DNA from: Dactylonectria macrodidyma | Taxonomy: Eukaryota > Ascomycota > Sordariomycetes > Hypocreales > Nectriaceae | Reading direction: 5' to 3' | DNA length: 64,000 nt | Assembly: GCA_020744425.1 (NCBI GenBank) | Contig: JAGMUV010000005.1 | Span: forward strand, 620,001-684,000 | Part shown: positions 21,423 through 36,330 of the stretch, in pieces | How the letters are laid out: every line of letters starts with the position of its first letter | How positions within the stretch are numbered: the stretch's first letter is position 1 | Notes under the pieces: model-generated | The model's database searches: none | The model's input: only the letters and a program-made list of their open reading frames with translations | Told to the model about the DNA's origin: nothing | Made by a program: the position numbers and the translations under genes

Positions 21423-22943
21423 ATGGCCACCCCATCATATCAAGACTTCGTCTCCCACCGCACCCGTCTCAACCCCTGCCTCTCTGGCCTCGCCACCTAT
21501 CTCAGCAGCAAACCTCGCAACGCCAGCACCACCATCGTCATCGACTACCCGCACGATGGCGGCCCGCCCTCCTCACCAATCTCCATAGCAGAACCCAGCT
21601 ACGCTAATCTCATCGACGGCATCTCCTCCGCGACGAGATTCATCTTCGTCGAGGACATCGGCCCGCGGCTCATCAACCTGCTCGGCGCGCTGCTTGACGT
21701 CGACCCTCTCTTCTTCGCCAACCACTTCAGCACTGACCTGCGCAACGTTGAGCTTGCGACGCCTCCGCCGTCGGCTGTGCTACCGCCGTCGGTTGTGTCG
21801 GAGAGGGGGTACTTGCATCTTCATTATCAGCAAGTTGTCAGTCTGGGTCCGGCCGAGGCACTCAAAGATGCAGCTTACTCGCTGAAGAGCGATTCCAATA
21901 TTCCGAGGAATATACGTCGGTTGCCGCCGCTTTCGGGGAGGCAGCTAGCGCTTGCGAGGGCGTGCTGCTCGGTTCTCGTCAAGAAGATCGCCAACGGTTC
22001 ATCTATAGGTGAGTATTCTACTCAGCTTCCTTAAGTCATTTTCTAACCCGCGATAGGTCTCTGCCTCATCGACCCTCCAGTTCGCGCAGCCATCGACGCA
22101 CCGAAACAAGGACCCCGGAAAGCATACCCTGCCAAGCACGTACAGGGCGGGCTCGAAGACTTCGGACCACCATCATCGTATTCATCCTACATCAACGGCA
22201 AGGACAATGACCTGTGGGACAACAGCTCTATGCTGAGCAGCCTGCTGCACTACTACCGCACTCCACCACCAGGCTTCTCACGCCAGAATCCCACGATCCT
22301 GGACGTCGGCTACTACCCAGTCCGCCTCGTGCTATCCGAATGGTCCGTTTACACGATTCTCATCAGCCGCTACTTCAAGTACTACGAGTACTCGCTAAAC
22401 GACATGGCGCACCGCCTCCACGACGACGACATAATCGACCTCCAGCGCTGGCGCCGCCGCAGCAAACAAAGCCAGCAGAAACTATCAGTCCTAGCCGCCT
22501 TCATCAGCTACTGGATGCCGCAGCAGCAACACCAACCGTGGGCCGTGGTCCTCGACGACGTGCACCACGTGCGCCAGCAGCTCAAGTACTACAGCCAGTC
22601 GCTGGAGCAGATCGTCATGGTGGCCACGTCCATGGTGCAGCTGTTCGACTCGCGGCGGTCCATCCTCGAGGCCGTCAACGTGCGCCGGCTGACGTATATT
22701 GCACTCGTCTTTGTGCCGCTGTCGTGGGTTGCGAGCCTGTTTAGCATGTCTGAGGGATATGTGCCAGGTAATCGAAACTTTTGGGTGTATTTTGCTACGG
22801 CTCTGCCGTTGGTTGTTGTTGTGTTGCTCGTGTCCGCGATTCCGTACGATCGGGTCAAGGAATGCCTGGCTAGGCGTTGGACACAGTTTGTGGATGCCAA
22901 GCAGGGAACCCGAAGATTCGGAGACAAGTTAACCTTACCGTAG
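21423..22943 (+). CDS. CorA-type divalent cation transporter-like membrane protein
   Basis: Two exons, 21423-22008 and 22057-22943, joined across a 48 nt intron (GTGAGT...TAG with TCTAAC), give 490 residues. The long N-terminal cytosolic part ends in helices (QQLKYYSQSLEQIVMVATSM...), followed by two membrane segments, RRLTYIALVFVPLSWVASLF and YFATALPLVVVVLLVSAI, with a short loop SMSEGYVPG. This is the CorA topology, but the canonical Gly-Met-Asn after the first segment is replaced by Ser-Met-Ser, as is frequent in fungal CorA-like proteins, so Mg2+ transport is not certain. Start ATG 21423 (MATPSYQDFV) is the first in the frame. Its 3' end faces the Zn2Cys6 gene. Confidence 0.85.
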
Positions 22944-23382
22944 AATGTGAGCAAGTCGAAATAATGATGAGATGATAAATACAGCGAAGGTTCAGGGGAT
23001 AATGGCAAATGCATCAAGGGGTGATAGGTTACTGTGTGCCAGGCATTGGGCCCTGTAGATGATGCACACAAACGCTATCTGATGTCTAATCTAGTACAAT
23101 ACTTCTTTGATTGTATTACCCGAGGTGACAATACCTGGAATAACATTCTACATGATATTTCGTCATGGAAGAAACACCGCAATTCACGGCGGTCGGAAGA
23201 CGGAAGCACGGATGTAAGCGCCGGTCCGGACTTCCGACCGACTCCATACTGCGGGACACCGCTTGTCATCCACGCCTTGTAATCGTATATCACATCTCGG
23301 TTTTTGAATTGCGTCATTCGTGGTTGAGCTCGGCACAAGAACAAACCCGGTTGAGAAATTTCTTGGTTCTCATGCCGGTCTA
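22944..23382. other. Convergent spacer
   Basis: 0.44 kb between the ends of the CorA-type gene and the Zn2Cys6 gene; presumably both 3' UTRs. No recognised feature. Confidence 0.5.
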
Positions 23383-25649
23383 TCAAAGGTGGTGTGCGAG
23401 ATCGATGCCGCCGCCCGCATCCAACAGCGCAAACAGGTTCAGTGCCGACCCTGAGTCCGCCTCCCACCCCGCGCTGCCTCCCCAGTATCCCGCGTCAGGC
23501 GTCTGCAGCATCGACTCGCTGATGCCGAGAAATGCAGAGTCCAGGTCGCCGAAGCGCGGAGACGCCATGGCCTGGAGCCCATTGTGCTGAAGGAACGACC
23601 GGTCGAGCGAGTCTCGAGATCGGAGGTTCGAGACGGCAGGGCTGGCTGTGTTCGTGTTAGTCTGGGAGGCCGGTGACATGGATGCCATGTCAGCGTCGCA
23701 TGGGATGAGCCCGAACAGCTGGCTGGAGCTTTCCGTGCGTCGCATCCGCTCTTGCAGCTCTCGCTTCTCGAGAGACTCTAGGGCGGTGGTCAGAAGCGAT
23801 TGGGCGATGAGGGAGTACTGGCGTGCATGGGTGTCGTGCTTAGAGCAGTGGTCGAGGGCTTGGATGGACATGCGCGTGTACTTTTCCAGGATCCGGCCGA
23901 AGCCGCCGAGGAGGCCAATGCCGAGCACGAGCGAGCTTGCAAACAGCCACGAACTAGGATGGTTAGAATAGGCTCTACAAGGATATCGCGGAACACTTAC
24001 ACCAAGATAGGAACTCGGCCGACCAGGACCCCTCGTTCCATCAGATCCAGGATCGGATCCACCATTAAGCTCGCCGCGTCGACGCACGCATCGGCCAGCC
24101 TCAGTTTCCCGGATGCGGCAGGTCGGCCGGGTGAAGGAGAAGACGTGTCCGATAGGCGTTGGCAGAGCTCGTACATTAAAAAGGGTCTGGAAACGAGCAT
24201 AACAGAGTAATAGTAAGTCGATAGGATCTGACAGGCTCCACTGACTTGGGCCTGGTCGTGAGTGCCCGGGTCGGCCAGGACGGCCTTGAGCGGCTTAAGC
24301 CACCGCAACGACCAGTCCCGCAGCTGGAGCGAGATGCCCTCGGTCAGTTGCAGCGAGATCTTGCGCCGCGAGTAAATCTCCGTAATGACGCCCTCGAGGA
24401 TGAGGAAGATCTGCACCGACGCGTTGAGCAGATTCGGCGGCCCGTCACTAGAGTCGTCCTCGGCGGCGTGATACGGGACCGTGCAGTCGACGTCGGACGT
24501 GGCCGGCGGGCGGCCCATGGAGGAGCTCAGAAACAGATCGACCACGCGTAGGCTCTTCCACAGCCGGTCCCTTTGTCGATGGACGTCCGGGCCGAAGCGC
24601 GCGTTGACTTCGGTCCGGTGGATGCCGATGGAGTATGCGGCGCGGACGGCAATGCCAAAGTAGAGAAAGGCGCCGTTGATCTGGCACGAGCAGAGCATGT
24701 AGATGGTGACGAGCGTAAACGCCTGAACGGCCGTCATGCTAAGGTTGCCACTGAGGTTGGAAAAGGCCTTGTCGCGGGCGTACTCAAAGTAATCCTGGGC
24801 AAGCGCCTCGTCGTCCATTTGGCGTCCAATGGCCAGGACGAGAAAGTTGACAATGGACGTGGCATCGTCGGGTTTCTGGCCCAGATTCGCCCACACGACG
24901 AGGTCGCCGAGAAGTCTGCTGTTGTCGAACAAGTCGACTAAACCAGTAGACGTGGACAAGTACGTAGACACGGCGAGTGGGATATGGTCCGTACACACAA
25001 CCGGCACGCGATGATCTCCCGCTATGCGTCGCGATTGATGGGCCGGCGCATTCTCCAGGACCGAGTATCGGCTCGACTGGGGCGCAAAGCCGTTTGGTCC
25101 GACGCGCTGGGTGACGAGCTGGCGGACGGACTGGAAGAAGGATAGGGGGGCGCAGTCGCCGACAAAGATGAGTTTACCCTGGGCATCGCAGACGAGACGA
25201 GCCTCACGGGGGACTTCGGTCTCATCTTCTGGTGAGGTGTCGAGTCTGTGACGATTGTGTTGGTCTGATGAATCCCTGCGATGGTGAGTCGAGCTCTGAT
25301 GTTGTTGAATTGATGAATCCCTGTGGTGATGGGATGAGCTCTGACTCTGAATTGAGCTCGTTGTCGGCCTCACTGAAGGCGTCGCAGGTGAACCCGTATT
25401 GTTCCTTGTCGACCTCGGCCGCGACTCCCTATCAGAATGTGGTGGTGATCGCGGAGGTTGAGCCTGATCCTGATGACCCTGATGGCCCTGGGCAGTGCGA
25501 CGTCGGCGCTGGGGCGAATAGTGACACGCATGAGACCTCTGTCGTCGTGCGCAATAGCTGCAGGGCACTTTCCCGTCGCACTTGACCTTGCGGGCCTTGC
25601 ACCCGTCGCAGGCATTGGCGATGCGGCTGCGGATGTAGTGATCCGACAT
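23383..25649 (-). CDS. Zn2Cys6 transcription factor with fungal-specific middle domain
   Basis: Two exons, 25649-24001 and 23953-23383, around a 47 nt intron (GTAAGT...TAG, branch CTAAC), give 739 residues. Nuclear DNA-binding regulator. The binuclear zinc cluster is at residues 14-42 (ACDGCKARKVKCDG, then CSYCARRQRSHAC), followed by an Arg-rich stretch and a Gln/His/Ser-rich linker with an internal repeat (HHRDSS...HHRRDSS). The middle homology region (residues about 230-480) has the usual signature near AYSIGIHRTE and RDRLWKSLRVVDLFLSSSMGRP. The C-terminus is acidic and Gly-rich, a possible activation region. Target genes are unknown; proximity to the kynurenine pair (3 kb away, beyond the CorA gene) is not enough to link them. 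Confidence 0.93.
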
Positions 25650-27195
25650 CTCCAGGTGTCAGTCTCAAGCTCTTTGTCGTATCTCTCCTGACTGTCCTTC
25701 AAATCTCGGATGCGGCGGTGAAGGTTTGAAGCCGATCCTCGGAAGCACTGTGGCGAAGAGCCGACGGAAGGCGGAAGGTGAAAAAAAAAAAAAAGGGATT
25801 AGCTTCCGAAGTCTGCTGTGCTTATTACGTATCGATTCTCAAAACATCCCAGGAATCCACAACAAAGGGGAAAATGGACGAGGGTGGGCCATTCATTAAC
25901 TAAATAAAAAGACGCGAATGCTCCGGGATCCGGTCGTGATCCGGGCTCCATTGTTCCCCTCAAGTGCCGATGGCTGCCGCATATCAAGACTTTGCCATTA
26001 CAAAAGCCGAGCAAGATGAATCCTGGACAAATATCCACTGGCGCCAATATCCGCAATCCGTTGGTCCTTGCACTGTATGCATTTTTCTGGGGCAGCTTGT
26101 CAAGCGGCTTGACAAGCAGGCATTGGCAAACGGCCCTCAAGTTAGATACTGAATCATCATAATCCTGGTTCAAATCTGCTACTGCAGCCTAGCCTCTATC
26201 ATGGACCCAGACCGAGGCCCGACCTCCGTTTGTTAAAATGGATCAATTACCCTGGACATAGGAAACATCACCGTATCCAATGCTAGGCAGGCACCTCGAT
26301 TAAAGTAATCAGTCTCGACATGGGAAATAGTTCATGTAGCCCATAGTTGATGAACATGCATCAACGGTACATTTGTCTATGACTAGGTAGGATTACCGTT
26401 GCTTTGGGATTTGGGCGCATCATACCGTTGCTCTTACTCTTGGGTTTTTGCGTTTAACCTCTGGCCTTCCCTCCAGCTTCGGGCTTCCAAGGCTCCTTAT
26501 CTACTTTAATAAGTAGGCGCTGTGTAGATCACCCTTTCAGCCGCATGCAAAGCCAGAGGGTTGAGGCGCAGCAGACACAATTTTTCATATTTGAGGCCCT
26601 CCTGCATAGAGGTGGCCTCAAGCTTGGGCTTCAACGAGTGATTAGAGGCTCTGACGCTCAAATGTTGAAAATTCTTGATCTTCACCACCAATGACGCGAC
26701 GACTATAGAACGAGGCAACCAATGTCTTTCACACAAATAATACGTTATGCCAAGAAGCGACGTCAGGCCCCTTTTGCGCACTGAGTCGCCCAAACTCTCG
26801 ACAAAATGCTCCGCCCTGCAACCACTTCGGGCCTTAATCTGGTCAAAACGACTTCATTAGGTCTGCCGTCTTCCATTATTGCAAAAAGTGTGGCAGCGTC
26901 TTACCCCATGCTGGCTGCCACGTCGTTGATAAACTTGATCGTGTCTCAACATGACGTGATAATCTGTCGCCTGGGCGGGAGGCTGAGCAGTCATCAATTC
27001 TCATCAACCCTATTCGATGCCCACTTGAGAAATCTGCACTCACATCGTTTTGTGCACGGGTAGATAAGTCCACGAAACGGGCACCGCGGGCCCTCAGACA
27101 TTGGGTTGCTTGATTCACGATTTGCCGTTTGTCCTCTGCAGCAAATATCCTAACAATAGATGACAGAACTCATTCAGTCTATTTGAAATACCAGC
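25650..27195. other. Intergenic, 1.5 kb
   Basis: Promoter sides of two divergent genes. A run of 14 A lies at 25781-25794. Several small frames but no recognisable protein. Confidence 0.45.
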
Positions 27196-29373
27196 ATGGA
27201 AAGCCCTAAGTTTTCCAACCAGATAAAATGTCGGAAGAGGAAAAAAAGAAAGGTTACACACAAGAGCAGCAGCCAGCCACCGACCGCAATAACCACTATC
27301 AGCCGTACAACCTCTGTGTGGGATCAAAATCCTTCACCCGAGCTACCAACTGGTTGGCAGATTGAGAACGTCCCGTACGCTCAGGTGTGGAAGGATACCA
27401 TGTCTGAGACAAGCCTGGTCCGCTTCTTCATGACGGAGTCGGTAGCTGCAAACCAGACGATACCTCAAGTAGACTTGATTACTGCATTTTGTCCCGACAA
27501 CACTCTGGAAGTATTGGAATCTGGCGCGGGAATTCCGCCAGATAATGTTTGCCTTCTTGATGACCGGACAAATGACGGCAAAGTTTCGATCGGCCGGAGA
27601 CATCTCGAGCCTCTCAATGCACATCAGCTATATCTTGAATTGAGGAAAGAGGTCGGAAATTTCAGCATCAAACTGCATCCAGCGGGCGTTCGCTAATCAT
27701 CAACAGAGATTTCTGTTCAACGATAACGGCTGTGCAGCGGATTGTACCGAGATTGAACTGAAGAATGGTGCGCAAGCACTGCAACTCAACGCGGACCGCC
27801 GTTTACTGTAAGCGCAACCTGATGCCGTCAATGCGCGTCTCAATTGACTCTGTCGAGATTCATCACAGACTTGAATCGCTGGACAATGATGGCCATCATC
27901 TCCACGGCCTCGATTCATCAAGCTAGAGCTTTAAGGGATATTTTTTATCGACATCTCGCATTCACAGGGTTCATCGGTGCCGCAATTCCTGTAAAGCCAT
28001 GGCCCTGTTGTTCCTTGATCGCTTTCCTGACTTTGACACAGCCCGCTGGCTTTCCAACTTTCCGGCTAGCCTTCGATCTCCCCTTTTATGCCCTCAGAAC
28101 GACGCTGGCTCATGATCCCCCTCGGGACCTTCGAGCAAGAGGTGACCAGAGTACCCTAAGGAAAGTCCTAGATCTGTCTTTTCTTTCAAGGCGATCGGTC
28201 GGATCTCTCCATCCGACCTACATTCACAATCTTTGCGAGGCTCAAATATCTGTTCTCGTCACGGGTTCAGATTCCTGGCGGTGGGTTGCATACTGCTTTG
28301 TCGATACTTATTATGAACATATAGACAAAAGGGAAAGTGTCGAGGAATATTGTGAGGAGCATGAGACTGATACTGACTCCCATGCAACTTTCCGGCCCGA
28401 CCCTCTCGCCGCTGGGAAACGGGACGCCAATATGCCGGTTTTGACACCTCGAGAATACTTTCTAATTGTCCTGGAGTCGCGGCTTCAACAAGTCAAGGAT
28501 GAATGGCATGTTCTGGTGGTATATCTGAAAGACAAAATTGCTGGATACGTAAGTTAACCAATTCTGAGTCAACACCCCGTTGAATACCTCTACTGCTCCT
28601 TGATGTTCACGACATTTCTAGATTAGCACGTGTCCTATCACGATGCAAACTCCATCATCACCCAGCCCCATTGACGCCCCAACAGTGGCAGAGTCTCATT
28701 CTTGGGCGGTTCGAACAAGAACCCTTTTGCGCAAGTTCACGCAGAATCTAAAAGCAATAATCAACCAATTGGAATCACTTCAGACAGATCAGACCTTTAC
28801 CTCAGTCACTGGGCCATTCTCTCGACGTCTTCCTGCCATCCTCGCCAGTACGAAACAGCTAGCAATCTTTTTACAAGACCTTGAGAACCTCTGTCAAGAT
28901 TGTAATGTCTACATTGACAGTGTAAGTAAATGCACCTATCATAAGTCAGCCAACTCATAAGTCAGCCGACTGACAAGCCACAGCTCTCATTTCGTCTAAA
29001 TGACGATGGCAATCGTGACGGGAAGATCCAAACCCGCGTAGCTGGTTTTAGTGAGACTACAAACTTCGTTCTTTTATATGTAAGTGACTCTTATGCCATC
29101 GCATGGAATATACGCCGATATAGCGCCATTACTAAATACCACCAGGTTCTTACTCCTATCACACTTGCTGCCAACACTTTGTCGATGCAAGAAAAAGTCA
29201 TTCAACCGCTTCTCAAGCTTAACGGGGCATCCTTTATCATCTTGGTACTCGCATTTACGGTCTTTATATGGCTAGTGGTTGGGGTGTTGCGCAATTGGGA
29301 GCATATCAAGAAGGGCTTGGGTCGCTTTAGGAAACCGGCAAACAGCGACGATCTAGAAAGTGTGGAACAGTAG
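27196..29373 (+). CDS. Fungal CorA-like membrane protein, seven exons
   Basis: Exons 27196-27651, 27707-27807, 27858-27990, 28042-28548, 28622-28921, 28984-29079 and 29146-29373 join in frame to 606 residues; all introns are GT-AG and 50-73 nt. It belongs to the large Pezizomycotina family annotated as CorA-like transporters: FITDLNRWTMMAI, ALRDIFYRHLAF, FRLAFDLPFYALR, YEAQIS-like CEAQISVLVTGSDSWRWVAYCFVDTYY and LTPREYFLIVLESRL are its marks. The C-terminal region has a first hydrophobic stretch (VLLYVLTPITLAANTLSMQ) and a clear membrane segment (ASFIILVLAFTVFIWLVVGV) with a basic tail. The first 60 residues are basic and low in similarity, so the true start could be the ATG at 27400 or in an upstream exon. 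Function is unproven; some relatives occur near incompatibility-type genes. Confidence 0.82.
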
Positions 29374-31729
29374 GCATCACATTCATTTAGAATCACAAGC
29401 ATCTCCGAACGACAAGATGGTCTAGAGATAGCATCAAATAGCACACAACTTTTATTAAAGGCTGATCCAGTATCTCGAAATCCGACAGGCCAAACAAGTA
29501 AACTTTTCCCATGACCACATCTGTATCTCTCTCTTACATCTCTTACGCCATTTTCTTATTTTTCCCGAACGCCACTGGTTTTGTGCATCGAAAGTGAAAT
29601 TGTTCCAGAATATTACCAATTAGGGAGGTGAAGAACTTGATCATCGATCATCCCCTGACAGCCACCTTTTCCACTAGGCAAAGTGCACATCGAGGTAGCC
29701 CACATGCTATGCATTTGCCGACATTGATAGCCATACCAGCACATATGCATTCACAGCAACTCCAAATAAAGGCGACTCGCCTCCTCCTCCTCGGAGCCTA
29801 AGCATAGCCGTCATAGTGAGTCTCTTGTCAAAACTGGGGAGGGGCATCTTCCGGGAACCTACTCGTTCATTGAAAGGCGCAATTTCGGAGCCAACCCAAT
29901 CGCCGTTGATCTCATGGACGTGTTCCGCCTCGGGCTATATTTCCAAGGTCAGCTTTGGACGTATCATTATGGGCACGGTCGGCTCGCCAACGGGTTGAGC
30001 CTTGGTCACAAAATCCGATGCGTTTTGTTCCTCGGGTAGGACGTGTAGGTGCACTGACCGATTCTTCGACAACACTGAGCTGACTCATTTCATCCTCAAT
30101 GGGACCGAATGCAGCATCAGTGGCCGATGCCATACAATTCGAATCCATGATGCCTTTTTTTTTTTGGGCAACCAAAGGCTGTGGCAAGGACGGAAAGATG
30201 ATGTTGGTAGATATGAGGACGAGCTGCGAGCATGAACTGAGCCTTTCAGGGGCAAGCTAGCGTACCTAGCCAGGTACTAAAATGAGGTACCTAGCTCAGT
30301 GTAATTACAGCGCACCTCCAACACCCCCTTGCTTCTTTTCGTACCGCCTGTGCCCACTTGTGAATTGACCGAAGCGAGTCTATGCCAGGTGATGGTTGCT
30401 TTTTACGTGTTAGTGACAATCGTCACGAGGCATTGTACGTCGTTGAAATGATGTTGACGGGTCATAAAAATGCCATTCCTTTACACCCCTTGCTGGACGT
30501 CAGACGACCAAAAAGTGATGGTAACGATTCCAAACTGTTTCTTTACGTGTTGGTGTTGTATCATTTTATTGCTTCATTAACCGCGTCACTTTTTTATGAG
30601 ACAAAAAATGACATATCATCCCGGTATGTGGCATGGCAAGAATGTTGCACCTAGTCTAGTTCATCCCTTTCTTTTAATTTTGTGCACATTTCTCATCTTC
30701 CCGTGCCACATTGCCATCCCTTGAGGCCTTCATTCTTGCTTTTTGTTTCCTGCTTCCTCCACTTTTTTCTTAGCTTCTTGCCCTGGAAGGCTGAAACGAT
30801 TGTAGCTTAAATTTCTGATACCAGCCACCATTCTCGAGAACCCTAAGCCCTCGTTTCGCGTTCCAACATGGCGGCAGAGACATCGTGATGCAATCACTCC
30901 AAGGTCAATTGGGATAGAGACAAGGTCGTACACAGCTTGAAAAAGAAGGAATGGAGAATAGGAGTATCTCAGCCCGTGACATGGACGTCTAGCTCATCGC
31001 GTGTTACACCATTCACTGGCGCTGACCCGATTGGCCCCGCCCCCTGCAATTTGTGAATGTCGCTCCGCAACGCTTGTCGATGTTTTTTTTGATGTTTTTA
31101 CTTTGCAACAAAGAAGTGACGAATCGACACCTAGCATTTGCTGCGTAATGGAGCTTTTAGCAAAAGCCAAATGAGTCATTTCAACACCATGGCGACTGGT
31201 CCGACCCAGGCCGTATTAGGCATGCTAGGCGATATAAGTCACAGGGACAAGTTACACTTCCCAACAAGGTCTTGGAGTAACGTCTGCTAGCCCAGCTTCC
31301 CGTGGTGCAGTATAGGTCTCACAAATTATACGAACTAACGTTGCTTTTTCTCCTTGAGTGTGCAAATGCTTGTGGGGCGGTCGGCTCGGTACTTCTCTAA
31401 ATTTGACAGATACTAATAATTCTGTAAGCAGCTTAGCGACAGATGATGTTCCTGCTAACTGGATTATGTACCAGCTCAATCCGATTTATCCCAAGGAGCC
31501 CTAAAGCATTTGCACACTTAAAGAGATGGGATCGGGGGCGGCACTGCTGGTGGAGAACAGGGACTAATCGTGTCCAAGGCGCGATCCTCCCCACTAGTTC
31601 GATTCACTGTTGGCACGTGCCCGTCATTGTTGGCGAATGTAGACTGAATATCTCCCATGGAAACAAAACAATAAATTAATCCTTGTGAACTTGCTTTATT
31701 TTTCTCACTTCTAGCCAAATTATGTTGAT
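29374..31729. other. Intergenic, 2.36 kb
   Basis: No frame above 91 codons resembles a protein. Homopolymer T run at about 30155-30165. Convergent 3' flanks of the CorA-like gene and the SDR gene lie at the ends. I see no transposon ends. Confidence 0.45.
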
Positions 31730-34552
<2,823 letters not shown>

Positions 34553-36330
34553 TCACCACTCATACCTCCATCTAACATCTCCATCGCCCTTCCAATCCTT
34601 AACCTCTCCCACATCCGTAATCTCAGAAGCCAGCTCAGATCTCCTCTGATTCTCTCGCTTCAACCGCCATCCCAAAACGCTCACCACCACAATATTGCCC
34701 ACCAGGTACGCCAGAGCCATCGAGTGGCCGACGATAAATCGCGGCCCGTCGTCTGCGCGGTACAGCTGCGTGCCCAAGACGGCGCCCAGGTTGCCGATGC
34801 TGATCTGCATCGCGTTCGCGATGGCGCGCTTCGTCTGTCCCGAGACGTTGATGGCTGGCCAAGACAGCACCAGAGCCGTCGCTGGGTAGATGCCAGCCGC
34901 GGCAAAGAACGTGCCAGCGTATGAGATGCCTGGTCGTCCTGCGGGATCTTTGTTTGATAAGAGCAGGATGTAGCCGACAATAGCCACGGCAGATGAGCCA
35001 GCAATGAAGATTGCGCGGTGTCCAACCCGTTCCGAGGCAACTGCAACACTCAGCGTTGTGATGAATGCCACGGCATACGGAGGAATGGTGAGAAGTTGTG
35101 CGACTGCTGCAGTGTATCCAAGATTCTTGATAATGGTAGGCTAGAACGGTCAGTCGATGGAAAAACAAACTGCTGGCTGGTTTAACTAACCAAGAAGAGT
35201 GAGAGTGTGTAGAGAGGCAAGCTCATGGTATGAAATCCCAACCCGTAGAGCCAACAGTTGGGGTCGCGAAGAGCTTGAACTACGGCATCCCAGCTGAACT
35301 GTTCGTCGTGGGTGGAATCGCAGTCGGCTGCAAGTCTGGTTTGAATGAATTGTCGTTCCGCCTTGTTCAGGAACCTCGAGGTACTCGGATAGTTCTCGAT
35401 GAACCAGTATGCCGCAATAGCTACAAGCACCGTTGCAATTCCCTCCTAATAATCATTAGTACATCCCGTAAATACGGAGCTTGGCGTGTCCTTACAAGAA
35501 TGAAGATCCAGCGCCAGCCATTCTCCCACACAACTCCACCCATCTTCCCTATTCCCTGTGTACATAAAATTCAGCGCTGCTTTTCTTATTCATCACGCCT
35601 CACTTACATAGGCGAGAATGCCGCCAAAGGCTCCCGCAAGAGACGCAGCGCTAAAGAACAATGAGATGCGATACTGCCTTTCGCGTCGCTTGTACCACAT
35701 GGAAAAGTAAAAGACGACTCCCGGGAACAGACCGCTCTCTGTAACTCCTAGGAAGAAACGAGCGATGAGGAATCCGGTGAGGTTCTGGACTACGCCTAGG
35801 AGTGTCGCGACGATGCCCCATGCGATGGTCAAGGTCGGTAGCCAGAGACGGGGGGTTGTTCGCTTGAGAATGATGTTGCATGGGATCTGGAGACTGTTGT
35901 CAGTATACACAGCTGTGGATATGCGTCTTGGCACTTTCGAAGACTGACTTCGAAAAGAACATAGCCAACAAAATAGAGCGTCAGTCCTGTCAGATACTGA
36001 TTGCCGCCTGATTATCACACAATTGTCAGTGCACCATCGACAAAGTCTCATGTTTAGGAATTCATACTCATATGAAGGTCGTCAACCATCCCCTCAATCC
36101 TCGCATTTCCAACTGAAATTGTGTCAGAAGCGACTACCCGACTAGGAGCGGCAAATCTCACCATTGCTGCGGTCCAGAAATGAGAGCAGATACAGTATGC
36201 CGACTGCTGGGAGGAGTTTGGCATCAATCTTTCGCAGAAGGGATTTTTCGTTAATTTCGACGTTTGCAGTCACAGTCCCCGCGCTGTCGCTCAGGTCCGG
36301 GGACGCTTCGGCCTCTTTGATATCGCCCAT
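34553..36330 (-). CDS. DAL5/TNA1-type MFS permease (anion:cation symporter family)
   Basis: Seven exons: 36330-36162, 36112-36068, 36007-35949, 35886-35608, 35555-35496, 35445-35191 and 35140-34553. All introns are 49-62 nt with GT-AG borders; the protein has 484 residues. Plasma membrane importer of small organic anions such as nicotinate, allantoate, pantothenate or other vitamins and nitrogen sources; the substrate cannot be read. Family marks: LLPAVGILYLLSFLDRSNVG, NARIEGM, a GGNQY-like block, LFLFE-like VGYVLFE followed by IPCNIIL, RFFLGVTESGLFPGVVFY, FYFSMWYKRRER, and NGWRWIFILEGI. The usual 12 membrane segments are present across the exons. Start ATG 36330 gives MGDIKEAEASPD. Frame and splice sites are intact. 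Confidence 0.9.
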